Assembly: GCA_020205615.1 (NCBI GenBank)
Contig: CM035164.1
Coordinates: 1,205,501-1,269,500 of the forward strand
Origin: Panax quinquefolius
Taxonomy: Eukaryota; Streptophyta; Magnoliopsida; Apiales; Araliaceae
Length of the DNA stretch: 64,000 bases
Direction of reading: 5' to 3'
In this document: piece after piece, positions 31,967 through 44,539 of the stretch
How positions within the stretch are numbered: position 1 is the stretch's first letter
Layout: every line of letters starts with the position of its first letter
Made by a program: the position numbers and the translations under genes
Notes under the pieces: model-generated
Told to the model about the DNA's origin: nothing
The model's database searches: none
What the model saw: only the letters and a program-made list of their open reading frames with translations

Positions 31967-34396
31967 TGTGAGACCCCAAATTTTATCAATAAAGATTTAA
32001 ATTTTGTCGAAATAATTTTTAATATTATGGTGTGAATTTGAGATAATATTATAGTTGTGGGTAGTATTTATAAATTTTGCAAAGTATGCAAGTGGTTATA
32101 TTATATTCGATTGGTCGGGAATATTCGGTTTAGCAGGGGATATTCGCATAACTACTCAATCATTGGTGGACCCTACAAATGTAATTATTGTCGAATTGAG
32201 AAAACGACAAAAAATATTTTATATGAAATAACGGCGGAAGTTTTACCGCTTGATACTGTTGAACTACTCGGTAGTAAAAAGTACGAAGAATGTGGTCGCA
32301 TAAGAAGACACACCAGATATTGATTATCGATGCTTATGTGAGAAAGTCACCTAGGTTTGATTCCATTATCATTTATTAATAATATGAATTATTATAGCGA
32401 TAATGACGCTTTTGTTTTATTCATATTATTAACGTAATAAAAATGTAAACATCTTTTTATATAAAATGTAATACTTTATTAAAGTTATTCTATAAATAGA
32501 ATATATTATATTTTATTATGCATAATGTTGCATAAAGTGTTTTGCATAGTGTTGCATAGTGTTTGCATAGTAAAATGTTTTTATATAAATAGAATATATT
32601 ATATTTTATTTAAAAGATTTTGCTTTAAATATGGACCGTCGATTAAAGTAAATCAATCTGGACCGCTCATGGATTAATTACTATGCATTCTATTTTCCTA
32701 TAAATAAAGCTCATTCCTTCATTATTTTCTTACGAATTCACCGAAACTCTAGAGAGAAAATTATAGAGAGAAGCTATAGAGAGAAAATCTATAGAGAGAA
32801 AGAAGAAGAGTATTCTTCATACTTCACTACTTTGATATCCAAAGTCTTTTTTACTAGTAGGGATATTATTTGTTGTACCGTAAGGGTATTATTCTTTTCT
32901 TATTCATGAAGAGAACTTCATTATTCCATTCATTATTATTCTGTTGAATAACTCGTAAAAGTGGCATACCCTATACATAACCTCAGATACGCCAGCATAC
33001 CCTATACTTGGTGAAAATCTTATATTATTCCATTCTTATTTATTCTCGTTGAATAACTCAGTATCACGCTTAATCCCTATACTTGGTGATCTTCTTCATT
33101 ATTCCATTCTTTATTATTCTCATTGGAATATCACATGCATGTGTTTTACACCGACCACGTTCCATTGTTTATTATTCCGCATTTATTATTCTCATTGGAA
33201 TATCCTGCTGTATTATTTACACCTGACCGGTTCTATTGTTTATTATTCAAAGATTTATTATTCTCATTGGATCATCCCGCTTGTGAATTTCACCGACCGT
33301 TCCGTTATTATTATTACTCGTTGAATAACTCGCCTATGCCAAGTACCGCATGCACGGTGATTTCTTTTGTTATTCCATTCTTTATTATACCCAAATTGGT
33401 TAAAACTTTGACTTATACTCCATGAAATTAGTAGAATATCCTCGATATTTGCGCTTTCATCTAAAGTATCTTTTCATGGAAATATTCTTCTGAGCATTCT
33501 TGAATTTTACTCTACAAAGAAGTATCATGTTGACAACTTGGACGTTATTGGTTCTTGGATTAATTAATTCTTGAACTTGTTTTATTGAATTATTATGTCA
33601 TTGTCATCATCCCTCATGTTATATTATGTTGAAAGTTATCTACGTCTTACGTGCATAGATCAACTTTGTATGATTATGACCGTGGATCATTCTCGTATAA
33701 TCATGACTTTCGCTATAAATGATGTGACAAAAGTCCTCAGTGGCCCGTAATGCAGTGATGGATAATTTTTGGTATGATTATGACCAGGGGTGATTCGGTA
33801 TAGTCATGAACATTGATAATTTGATGAAAATCCTTGACCGTGGTACAGGGATGATTAGATGTGGTGGTTTATTTATTAAGCTGAGTCTCAGCGATAAAAA
33901 TTGATGAAAACCTTTTAAAACCTAAAAGATAGTAGACTTTATTTTCTACTTGACTCTTTTAATGGATTACATATTCCGCTGCAGTTAAACTGGTTGTCTA
34001 TTGTATTTTATCGCTTAAACATCATTGAAGGCTAATGATAATTTATTCGCATTATCTTAGTCATAATATTTCTTCTTCGGGCTAGTTGAGCTCACCTTTT
34101 CTTTCACCGTCTCTTCGAAATGAGAACATAGCCGGGACGAGCCGGAAACGGAGTAATGGTCCGAGGAGGATAGCATTAGTAGTCCCTCACTATTCGTGAA
34201 ATAGTGTGATAATAGTTGTAATGAGGACTCCTTTTGAGTTTGTATAATATCTAGTAGACAATATTTGTATTCAAACTCACAGCTTTATGTCGTATTGTAT
34301 ACCACAGCTTATATTAGTAAGTTGTATTTGAATTTATGTACCATGTAAGTGGCGACCCAAGATGGGTGACGTATACCTAATTTTGGGGGCATCACA
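31967..34396 (+). repeat. 3' LTR of element A
   Basis: 2430 bp, collinear with 25662-28100. Long AT-rich stretches are identical (for example around the TATA box), while differences come as clusters of small indels. Ends GGGGGCATCACA, then TSD CCTTG. Confidence 0.92.
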
Positions 34397-34468
34397 CCTT
34401 GATCATGTCTACGATTTTGAGAACAGCCTTTTTATCCGTCATGGTTAGCACAATCTAGAGCATACAGT

Positions 34469-36110
34469 TCATGGTTGAAGATTTAGCATGCGTAGCTCAC
34501 TTATTAACTTGTTAAATCTGGATTCATCTAGTGGTTTTGTAAAAACATCGCCAAGTTGATTTTCATGAGGATATATTGTAAAGATATAGTTCCATTTTGC
34601 ACATGATCCCTAATGAAGTGATACCTTATTTCTATATGCTTGGTCCTAGAATGCATGATGGGATTATGAGTTATTGCTATGGCACTTGTGTTATCACAAT
34701 TGTATGGGAATTAGATTTGAAATCGAACCCATATATACAAATTAGCGATTTCTCATCCATAGGATCTGAGCACATCACCTACCACCATGAATATATTCAA
34801 CCTTCCGCAGATTGAAGTAGACACTAAGTTTTGCTTTTTGCTAAACCAGACACAAGTCTGCTTTCGAAGAAGTTGACAAAAGCATCGGTACTTTTTCTCA
34901 TCTATTTTGCATCCCGCAAAATCAAAGATCTGTGTATCCTATCGATTCAAATGAGGATTCTTTGGGATACCATAGCCTCTAAGTAGGGTGTACCCTTGAG
35001 ATACCTAAAGATCATCTTTACAAAGAGATAAATGTGACTCTTTAGGGGTTAGCTCGAAATCTAGCACATATATGCATGTCAGCAAACATTATATCTGGTC
35101 TCATCGGCGCTTAGGTATAAAAGAGAACTATCATACCTCTGTATTGAATTATATCAATACATTTACCTTTCTCATCCTTGTCGAGCTTGGTTGCGAGGAG
35201 CAATTGGTGTTTTCATGGGAGAGGTGATTCCATGCCATACTTCTTTAGTAAGTCTTTGATGTATTTGGCTTGGTTAATGAATATTCCTTCATCATCACCT
35301 TTCACTTGCGGACGAGGAAGAAATTCACTCACCCATCATGCTCATTTCAAACTTGCTCTGCATTAGCTTAGAGAATCTCTTACATAACTTTTGTCAAGAG
35401 AACCAAAATGATATCATCAACATATATTTGAACTAGTAAGACTTTATCTTTATGCTTTCCAAGAAATAGTGTGGTATCTACTCTACCTCTAGTGAACCCA
35501 TTTTCTATTAAGAAGTTAGTCAGTTTTTCATACCATGCTCTAAGTGTTTGTTTAAGACCATATAAAGCTTTGTCTAATCTATAGACATAATTGGAAAGAG
35601 ATGGATTGATGAAACACGGAGGTTGTTTTAATGTACTTCTTCTCGAAGCTCTCCATTTAGAAATGCACTCTTGACATCCATCCGGAAGACTTTGAACTTC
35701 ATGTAAGCAAAGAAAGGCAAGAAAGATTACGATGGCTTCTGAGTCCGCAACAGTGTAAATGTCTCATCATAGTTAATGCCTTCTTCTTGAGAATAGCCCT
35801 TTGCCACTAATCTTGCCTTGTTTACGGTGATGACCCCATCTTCATCCATTTTGTTCTCAAGACCCACTTGGTTCCTATGACAGATGACTCTTTGGTCTTG
35901 GTACCAATCTCCACACTTTGCTTCGCTCAAATTGGTTGAGTTCTTCCCGCGTACGGCTTCTATCCAACCGGAGTCTTCCATAGCATCCTCTATCTTCTTT
36001 GGCTCTATTTGTGACATGAAAGCTTAGATAGAAGCATTCATTCCGAGTAAGCAACTCTTGTTTTAACTCTTGCACTTGGATCTCCAATGATTAGATCCCA
36101 GTATGATCCT
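34469..36110 (-). pseudogene. Copia reverse transcriptase and RNase H of element D
   Basis: Copies element RNA to DNA. Signatures in order on the minus strand: RT entry with LVAKGYSQEEGINYDETFTL (about 35770-35830), KALYGLKQTLRAWYEKL (about 35540-35590), the catalytic YVDD codons at 35413-35424, the RNase H end HSRTKHIEIRYHF (about 34610-34650) and the pol tail LGDVFTKPLDESRFNKL, with a stop at 34469-34471. The catalytic Asp pair is kept. Several frame shifts separate the pieces, so no intact product is expected as written. The region lies upstream of insert A. Confidence 0.85.
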
Positions 36111-36250
36111 TTGCCCATCTGTTCCCTATTGGGACATCCGTCCTAATCCTTCCCCGTCTTAGGTCTTCAAGGTCTATCTCTTCTTCTTGGAGTGGAGGCT
36201 CATTGTCTTGGATGGACCTCTCTACGATTTCATTATCATGCTCTACGATT

Positions 36251-37916
36251 TCATCTTTCTGCGGTACTACGATCGTAGTGTTGAGCTCGACGATTGCATT
36301 CAGTAGTGTCTGTCTTATTGGTCGTAGTGTCTAGGCACCGCTTTATGCGTGTCGGTTTCATCGAAGATGATGTGTATTGAGACTTCGACATTCGGTGTTT
36401 TCTTGTTGAACACCCCGTAAGCTTTCTTTGTCGTGGCATATCCAAGAAAGATCCTTCGTCGACTTGAATGGAATTTTGTCGAATCATCGCTTTCCATTGT
36501 TGAGAATATAGCATGCACGTACCAAAGACATGGAAATAGTCGACACTTGGTTTCCTTCCTTTCCACGATTAAATAGGTGTCCTCTTTATCCTAGAGTGAA
36601 TTAATGATATGTTCTGTGTGTAGCATGCAGTGTTGATAGCTTCCGCTTGATATTCAGTGCATTTAGTTTCTTTAAGTAGGTCCTTCCACCTCTATCGAGT
36701 TCTGTTCTTTTTTTCAAAGAACTCCATTTTGTTGATGAGTTCGTGGAGCTGAGAAGTTATGACTGATGCCATTGTCTGAGCAGAACTTGTCTATTTCTGA
36801 GAAATCGAATTCTCTTCCATGATCACTCCTTATTGCCTTGATTTTCTCTCCTTTCTCATTCATCACCAGTCTGAACATCTTCATTAATTCGGAGCTAGTT
36901 TCATCCTTTGAAGTTAGGAAGAATACCCATATGAATCTGGTGAAGTCGTCCGACTCACTGACTGAGAGAGTATCTTTTGCCTCCAAGACTAGCTGTTGGG
37001 ATTGGTCCAAAAAGATCCATGTGGAGCAGCTGCAAGGGTTTGTCAATGGAGTTGGCAGTCTTGCTCTTGAATGAGCTTCTGGTTTGCTTTCCAAGCTGGC
37101 AGGCGTTGTATCGCCTTTCCTTCACAAAGTTGAACTTGGGTAGGCCAGCTATGAGATCTTTTGATGCCAGTTTGGACATGTTTTTGAAGTTTAAGTGAGA
37201 CAACCTTCTATACCATAGCCAGCTCATTTCCTCAGATGTTTTTACCAGAAAACATATTGTCTCATCAGAGCTTAGTTGACCAAGATCTACTGTGTAGACA
37301 TTTCCTTTTCTTGTTCCGGTCAGCTTTATGGCAGATGTCTTCAAATCTCTGACTAGACATTGGTTGTTGAGAAATGTTACTTGGTGACCCTTATCGCAGA
37401 GTTGGCTGATACTTAGAAGGTTGTGTTGGAGTCCTTCCACATAAGCTACTTTGTTGAAAGATACTGCACCATTTCCAGCAGAGCCATATCCTCTTGTCTT
37501 GCCGGAGTCGTTATCTCCGAAGATGACTGAGGGACCCTCCTTTTCTACATAGTTGGATAGTAGAGCTTTGTTCCCTATCATATACCTCGAGCAACCATTG
37601 TCTAGATACCATGTTGAGGTCGTGGAGCTCTTTTCCTGTCAAAACATTTGAACCTTCATTTTGGTACCCATATTTGCACGGGTCCTTCTTTGTTAGTGCC
37701 TTTGGGGACCCAAATTTGTCTAATCTTGGGTCTCACATGCATGGAATTATAATAACACTTTGTAGCCCTATGACCATTTTTATTGCATATGAAGCATCTA
37801 TTATAATGCATGCTTGTGTGTGTGTGGTGATTCATCTTCCACTTGGACTTGTGTGGTTCCTTAGTTAACCTTCTGTTAAACTGATTCTCTTTCTTCCACA
37901 TGTCCTTAGATTTCAT
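36251..37916 (-). pseudogene. Copia zinc knuckle, protease and integrase of element D
   Basis: 37656-37916 holds a CCHC zinc knuckle (CFICNKNGHRATKCY) and a QIWVPKG linker. The protease active site near 37590-37605 reads DNG where DSG is usual. 36955-37581 is the GAG-pre-integrase and zinc region (WYRRLSHLNF, with NACQLGKQ where a CxxC pair is usual, so one Cys is lost) leading into MDLFGPIP with the first catalytic Asp. 36714-37094 has SDHGREF with the second Asp and HQQNGV; the expected catalytic Glu codon just after it falls on a frame break. 36315-36566 is the integrase tail (FLGYATTKKAYGVFNKKT). Confidence 0.82.
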
Positions 37917-38389
37917 AAATAGTGATGAGTGTGCCTTACCTCTACTGTACCTTCCCAGTTAATTCGTAGAGTTGATTTTGTTTGACTCTACGATTCTTCG
38001 AGGTTGGTAAGTAGAGGTTGGATTCTCTTTTCCTTGATGAAACTCGCACCAAGCGTGAGATCCTTTACTTCTCACGAGTATAACTAGAGATGAGAGAACA
38101 AGGTTGAACTGGTTCTTCTAATCGTGAGGATTTCACAAAAAGAAATGCCTCTACCAAAACTTGAGACATTACTAGCGCTAGTTTTCATTGTCTTTTCCAC
38201 ACTTAGCTCTGAGATGGATTCCCCAAAGCCTAAGCCTGTTCTATCGAATGTGCTTCTCTAACTAGAGAGAGCAAAGTACCCATGGATGATGAGGATCTGT
38301 TCCATGCAGAGATAGTCTTCTAGATCCTCAATTTTAGAGGTTAGCTTAGACTCTCTTTGTGCGTGATGTGTGTTTGTCATTTTAAAGTT

Positions 38390-39777
38390 TCATTCTCGAC
38401 TTTCAAGCTTGGAGAGAAGATTAGTACTTAGAAGAGCTGTTTCAAGCTCTTCTTGAACTTTTTTCTTCTCCTCTTGAAGAAGTGAATGATATTTAGACAA
38501 GACTCTGAACCATTTTATGTATTGATGTAGGTCAATGGTTATGCCATGCAAAGCAGTTCTCAAGTCACTTATATCTACACCAGGAGAATTAAAGTCAAAT
38601 ACCTCATCGATACTTACATCATATATGTTTAGGCTTTGTTTGTCCTTTGCATGTTTGGCCATTAAGCACAGATTGGCCATATGTGGTTCTTCCTCATCTC
38701 CTGAGTCCGCATTTGAGTCATTATCTGAATCACTCCACGATCCTCCCAAGAACTGTGCCTTTGTCTCTTTCTCGAGAGGCCTCTTGGTTCCTTTGTATTC
38801 TTTCTTTGCTCGAGATTTCTTCTTTAGCTCTTCTTTGATAGGCTTGTTGCGGTTGGCAATGAAATGACCGTGTTTCTTGCGGTTGTAGCATAAATCATTC
38901 ATTTGTTCTGGTCCGACGTAGTTCTCGACTTTCTTTGGCTTGCCGCCGCTCGCTTTGTCATTTAACCTTCTTAGTCTCTTTACTAGCATAAGAAAGTCAT
39001 CGTCATCGTCTTCATCATCATCGAGTCAATCTCTTGATGACTTTCGATCACTTTCATTTGCCTTGAGAGAAACACCCTTATCCTTTCTTCTTCCTTCGAT
39101 AAGGTTTCGCGTGTTGGGTCACTCCGGTTAGACGTCGGAGATTTCCATACGATTTTGAACCGTCATCTAATTAAGATTTTGATTCTCTTATTGCGTGGTC
39201 TTTGCATCCCACACCTTGGTAGGGCTCTCATGAACTTTATGGTTAGATCCTTGTTAGGATAGATCTTCCCATACGCTCGTAGAGAGTTGAAAGCGAAACG
39301 TTAAGTCTTTCATAAGTTACTGATCACGTTTTCTCCGTGCATATGAAATAACATTTCATATCACTGTCGAGAGATCGCTTTGTTCTCTCTCGACTTCTTC
39401 GCCTTCCTTCGTGCATAATCAACAGTGCTTCCTAAACTTCCTTAGCTGTTTTGCTGTTTACAACATTTTAAAATAGATCGTCCTCTAAGGATTGGAACAG
39501 GATGTTATTTGCCTTTTTATCAAGTTGGACAGCTCTCTTCTCTGTGTTTGTCCATTCTTCTTTCACTTTTATTTGTACTCTGTTTGGATTGTCAATGGTT
39601 GGTGCAAGCTTTGTTGGTATATAGGGACCCTTAAGAATAGTCTCAAATAGATCTTCATCTATTGAGTCCATGTAAGCTTCAGATCCCCGACTTTCCAGCT
39701 TAGCAAATTTATCTTTGTTGCACATTCGCGGGCTTCTTGCGCTTCTCCGGTCCCGGATTCGCTGATGCGAGTGCCAT
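38390..39777 (-). pseudogene. Copia gag of element D
   Basis: The gag start codon is at 39775-39777 (MALASANPGPEKRKKP). The frame then shifts to MCNKDKFAKLESRGSEAYMD and DEDLFETILKGPYIPTKLAP (39468-39725), a UBN2/gag-like N-terminal core. After another gap, 38390-38989 has a damaged zinc knuckle (LCYNRKKHGHFIANRNK, where Cys residues have become Arg and Asn), Lys-rich and acidic stretches (GSWSDSDNDSNADSGDEEE) and a C-terminal coiled coil (SLLQEEKKKVQEELETALL). The 38990-39467 gap still carries gag-like codons in shifted frames. Confidence 0.78.
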
Positions 39778-39818
39778 TTTGGATCTACTAAAGCGTGTAA
39801 GTCGTAAATAGAACTCGC

Positions 39819-39830
39819 CTTCCGATACCA
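39819..39830 (-). other. Primer binding site of element D
   Basis: Two bases inside the 5' LTR, the minus strand reads TGGTATCGGAAGG, close to the tRNA-Met complement TGGTATCAGAGC. Confidence 0.75.
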
Positions 39831-40013
39831 ATTGTTAGTTCCTAGTAGGCCACAAGTTATCTGAAGGGGGGGGGGGTTGAATAAATATTTGAAAATATTT
39901 TTGTTTTAACTTGTTCTTAGATAATGATTAAAACTTTGTGGAATTAGTATTTGTTTTAATCTTCTTTACCAAGCAATGGAGTTATGAGCGAGTAAGGCAG
40001 TTATAGCAGATAT

Positions 40014-42502
40014 TGTAAGACCCCAACTTATTATAAATAAAATCGAATTTCCTCTAATTATATTTGTGAATAATAAGGTATTAATTTGATATAATTCTCT
40101 GCTTATGGGTGAAATGTGCAAATTTTGCAAAATATGCAAGTGGTTATAAAATAATCATTGTTGTCGGGGAATATTCGTTTGGTCGTGGAATATTCTTGTT
40201 GTTGGGGAATATTCGTGCACGACGCCTGCCAAATCATTTATGGGCCCATAATGTAATAACTATCGGATGAAGAAAACGACAAGTTTGAGTTTTTATAAAT
40301 AATCTACAGTAGCTATTACTGCTAACAACAACTTGTTGGAATACCCGGTGGTTAAAATACGATGTCTGGCGTAGATGCGATATTGATGAATTATTGATCC
40401 TTACGTAAGAAGGCACTACTCAATAATTATTACAATGAGTTCTTCGCTCAATATTTTATTTTATTGATTCAATAATTGTTTGCGTTGATATTTTATATTA
40501 TTGTTGTTTCAATAATTGTCAACGCACATAGATTTCCCATTATCAGATCAATAATTCATATTATTTGAATAATATTATTAGATACTATTATTGGCAATGT
40601 CTAGAAAGTTCTATCAAGGAGAGGTTTGGTCACCTAATTGCGCGCCAATAAGGAAAAATTCTTATTGAAAGCCCTCTTTTCCCGAGAACTACCGGTTGTT
40701 ATAAATGTGATTCTGTAATATTATTTGTGAATAATTAATTATTGATTCATATGATAAGAAAATATTTATTTTATGTGGATATAAATGTTGGATATATTTA
40801 TTGTGGTTAAAAATGAAGGAGTTAATGTTGAGGTGTTTTAATGAGATTTTTGTCGAAATGAAGGTATTAAAAATTAAACCAGTGTTTTTGAGATATATTG
40901 TGTGAGTTATAAATTTTAATCCGACCGTTGGATCGTTGTAATTTTTGGATATGTTATACATATATAAGTTGAGTATATGTCCACAAATTTTGAACCGTTA
41001 AAAATGAACGTATGATTTGTTATGAATTTTAAGAGGTGACTGATACAGAAATTAGGTTTATAAATGATTTTGGTGGAAAATTCTAGAATTGAGTGGGCCC
41101 CACTTATGCTTGGTGAAGAAATGTGCTGAATTTATTTCAAATGTAGTGGGTGGGAATAGTAGCAGCTAAAGTCACCAGGTTGCAGGTCAAGTTTGCTAAC
41201 ATTTTCCTATAAATGAAATTTAAGTTAGAATTGAAAATCACACCGTAAACAAGTTTTCTCTCTTCTCTCTCTCTCTCTAGATTATTGAGTGTATTTTATG
41301 AGTATTTAGATACTTTGTGAGTTTCTATTCATCAGTGCAAGTTTTCTCGACCTTATCTACCGATATTCCCATCGAAATCTTGATATTTTGAGGTAAGGGA
41401 TGTTATTTTCTTCATATATGATATTATTTCTTCAATATCATTATGCCGAAGTATTGATCTGAATTTTTATCAAATTTGGATCTTTTTGTGTCGGGGTTAT
41501 TATTCACGTATATGGCACTATTCACGTATATGGCACTATTCACGAATACGACACTATTCACCGAAAAATGAAATTTTCTTCTTTTTGTCCAAGATATCTA
41601 TTATGGTTACTATCTTTGATTGTATCCATGTTTTTTGATCTTTATTTTTGAGTTACGCTTCAAAATTGGTATTTATGAAGTATTATTGATCTTGGATAAA
41701 ATTGTTATACTGAATCCTTACTATTTGTCCTTCCGTTTCACCGGATTCGCTTTTCTTTAAAATATTTTTCATCATCCTCGGTCCTAAATGATGATATTAC
41801 TAAATATCTTGACTGTAGTAGTGCAAAGATAAATGATTAATCGATGAATATCTTTGGCCGTAGTGCAGAGATGAGCAGTGTTGAGATGAACATGACCAAT
41901 TTGGTGATATGAATGAATATCTTTGGCTTTGTAGTGCAAAGATGAATATTTGATTAAAGATGTATATTGATTGTTATTACGAGGATAAAATATTGATGAT
42001 GGACTTTTAAATCTTAGAAGATAGTAGAACTCATTATCTACTTGACTCTTCAATGGATTGTTGTTTCATTGCAGGTTGTTGATCTAAAACTTGTTGGCTA
42101 TTATATTTTATCGATTTTTACCTGTTGAAGACTAACGATAATTTGTTGTATATTATCTTAGTCATAATATTCTTCTTGGGCTAATTGAGTTCACCTTTTC
42201 CTTTTTGTTCCATTTTTCTCGGGAGGTGAGAACATAGCGAGAAACTAGTCGAGTGCGGAGTGATGGTTCTAGAAAGATGTTTTAGCGGTCCTCACTATTT
42301 CACGTAAAATAGTGTTTGAATAATTATAACGAGGACTTATTTGAGTGTGGATATTGTCTAGAAGACAATATTTGTATTTAAACCCACGGTATGTGTTGTC
42401 GTATTTTGCACGATAATTGTATTATTGAAGTTGTAGTTTGCTTTACATACCATGTATTTGGCGACTCGAATGGGTGTTGTATACCTATTTTGGGGCGTCA
42501 CG
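40014..42502 (+). repeat. 5' LTR of element B
   Basis: 2489 bp. It holds a TATA box CCTATAAATG at 41216-41225, a CT-rich start region (41255-41280), three ACTATTCACG repeats (41500-41565) and hairpin units near 41803-41945 (ATCTTTGGCCGTAGTGCAGAG and relatives). Ends CCTATTTTGGGGCGTCACG. Confidence 0.92.
41216..41225 (+). promoter_or_regulatory. TATA box in the 5' LTR of B
   Basis: TTTTCCTATAAATGAAATTT. The 3' LTR has TTTTCCTATAAATAGAGGGC (51002-51021), and the same box is found in G (about 59966), H (about 56068) and, inverted, F (about 54031). Transcription probably starts some 30 bases on, which puts the hairpin units in the RNA leader. Confidence 0.65.
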
Positions 42503-42521
42503 ATTAATATCGAGCTTAGGG
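42503..42521 (+). other. Primer binding site of element B, damaged
   Basis: ATTAATATCGAGCTTAGGG follows the LTR directly and aligns with ATTGGTATCAGAGCTTAGG (tRNA-Met type). Confidence 0.55.
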
Positions 42522-42687
42522 ATATGGTCTCTGGAGGAGATCGTGGAATAGAACTAGGAGGGAGAGATGAGTAAATCTTTCGCTTAGTGTGTCTTATCTA
42601 AGCTTATTTGTTGGTCACTCGTAATATAGGGATATTATGTGATATGTTAATTTGTTTAATTAACCCTTGTTTTATGGCGATTTAAGA

Positions 42688-43437
42688 ATGGCCACGAGAA
42701 CGTTAACAATAGAGTGTATGAGGCGTGTGGAACAACCTTTAATTACAAAACCAGGAGAGCGTGCAATGAAAGGCAATATTCCTCCCCTAAAACAACACTA
42801 CTAGAGCAAACAAGCGATGAATGATGGAATGTTTAGGAGCTTTTTGCGAGTTCATGCAAAACCGACGAGGAGACTTCGTGCACAAAATACGGTGGAAATG
42901 ATAGCAATCTGCGACTTGTCACAACCAAGCGATTCGAGGAGTTGGGACCACGAATTTAAGGGAAGCCGGATCCGATCATGACGGCGACGTGGGTCAAGCA
43001 AATTACTAAGATATTCGATGTCTTGGGATGCACGGAGGAACGAAGGTTCCATTCGCCACCTTTATGTTCCATGGTGAAAGCGGACTCACCGTGGTGAGTC
43101 AGCAAGCGTACTGACCCGGTACCGCACTCACCATGTCTTGGGAAACGTTTGAAACTATTCAATAACAAGTACTTTTCCGAAAGTATTCAATCATATGAAG
43201 GAGGTGGAGTTTATCGATGGAACAAAAACAACATGACGGTGTCCCGATGTATGAGGCAAAGTTTGCGAGTTATCCAGTTTGCACCTCATTTGGTCAAAAA
43301 TGAGGAACGAATGACGAGGATGTTTACGAGAGGTCTAAAGCTTAGAGATTCGCGATATCTTATATCTCATAAATTTTCTTTATATTCGGATGTTGTAAAT
43401 GAGGCTCAATTATTAGAAGCGAGATAATGAGTATGTT
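42688..43437 (+). pseudogene. gag of element B
   Basis: Capsid gene, start codon 42688-42690 (MATRTLTIECMRRVEQPL). The middle is frame-shifted. The C-terminal capsid part (43149-43427) reads FNNKYFSESIQSYEGG, then RFAPHL-like FAPHLVKNEERMTRMFTRGL, SHKFSLYSDVVNEAQLLEAR. This is the Retrotrans_gag signature of plant gypsy elements. It forms the particle that packages the element RNA. Confidence 0.8.
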
Positions 43438-43490
43438 CAACCGAGGGACCACAACCGTAATCATCTGCAAGTGACGGCGATCATCGAGCG

Positions 43491-44290
43491 ATGATAACCA
43501 ACGAGGAGGAGGAAAAATATACGAACAAAGGTGGTAACCACTTTCGGGTGGTCATCGTGGCCATGATAATAGGAGAGGTGAGTCAAGTGGAAATTTCAGA
43601 AAGAGGAGATTCAACAATGACGAAGACATCAACAAAGACAAAGGCACCAACAACAAATTCTAGGGGAGAGAGCGACCGCAAGTTAGATATGTTACAAATC
43701 ACGGAAAAAGAGACATATCATTAAAATGTCCACAATCCAAGGTATATTACAACCGTGGAAAGGAAGGTCACATAGCTCGGGATTGTTACAGAGCAAAACC
43801 AAGTTCAACGGGGATGGTGACTCGAGGGTCATCCCGGATAAGTCAAAATCGGCGGTTCTTGGAAGAACGTTTTTCGTGATCGCCAAAACGCGAGAACCCG
43901 AACGAGGTGATTACGGTAAGCTAATCTTGAACTCTTGCAAAGTTTATACCTTACTGAATCTGGGATCTACCCATTCTTTTATCTCTCTCTACTTGTGCTC
44001 AACGTTTAAACTTAACTCCTAGAGAAATTGGACTTTGACTTATCTCTGTTGAAACTCCGTTGGGTGAAACCTTCGTTACATCTACGGTTTATAAATCTTG
44101 CATGATCCAAGTTGGCACTATCACATTACTGTTGATCTTATATCTTTAAAGATACTTACTTTTGATGTGATTTTAGGAATTGATTGGTTAACCACTCATC
44201 ATGCCAAAATTGATTGTTTTCGTAAGGTTGTTAGTTTTCATATTCTAACTAACCAACATCATACAAATTCAAACAACTAAACCACTAAAA
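43491..44290 (+). pseudogene. Zinc knuckle and protease of element B
   Basis: The nucleic-acid-binding knuckle is at about 43735-43785: YNRGKEGHIARDCY, where the first or second Cys of CCHC has become Arg. The protease follows: LLNLGSTHSFIS (about 43950-43985), where DSGxTHSFIS is usual, so the catalytic Asp is lost in this copy. FDVILGIDWLTTHHAKIDC (44153-44210) is the linker signature before RT. The spacing fits gypsy pol. Confidence 0.78.
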
Positions 44291-44539
44291 TCGATCACTA
44301 TCATATCAAGCCATAAAGCTATTCGTTTATTGAAAAATGGATGTCAAGCTTTCTAGCCCATATTATGGATTTGAACAAAGACAAGTCGATTTGAATAATA
44401 TTTACATTGTTAGAGAATTTTACGATGTATTTCTTGAAGAACTTTTCGGTTACCCCTCGAACGTGATGTTGAATTCTTTATTGACCTTGGTAGCCGCACA
44501 AAACCCATTTCTAAAACCCCATATCGAATGGCTCTATTG

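Larger units (their letters stand above)
25662..34396 (+). mobile_element. Element A: non-autonomous Ty3/gypsy-derived LTR retrotransposon
   Basis: 8735 bp with TSD CCTTG at 25657-25661 and 34397-34401. The LTRs start TGTGAGACCCCAAATTTTAT. The 5' LTR (25662-28100) ends GGGGGCGCACA and the 3' LTR (31967-34396) ends GGGGGCATCACA. A primer-site remnant and a polypurine tract are in place. The interior (3.9 kb) keeps fragments of gag, protease and the last ~60 bases of pol, but RT, RNase H and integrase are missing; 2.5 kb of non-coding sequence with a 57-bp tandem array takes their place. It is inserted in the internal region of D between pol and the accessory frame. It would have depended on an autonomous relative such as B's family. 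Confidence 0.92.
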
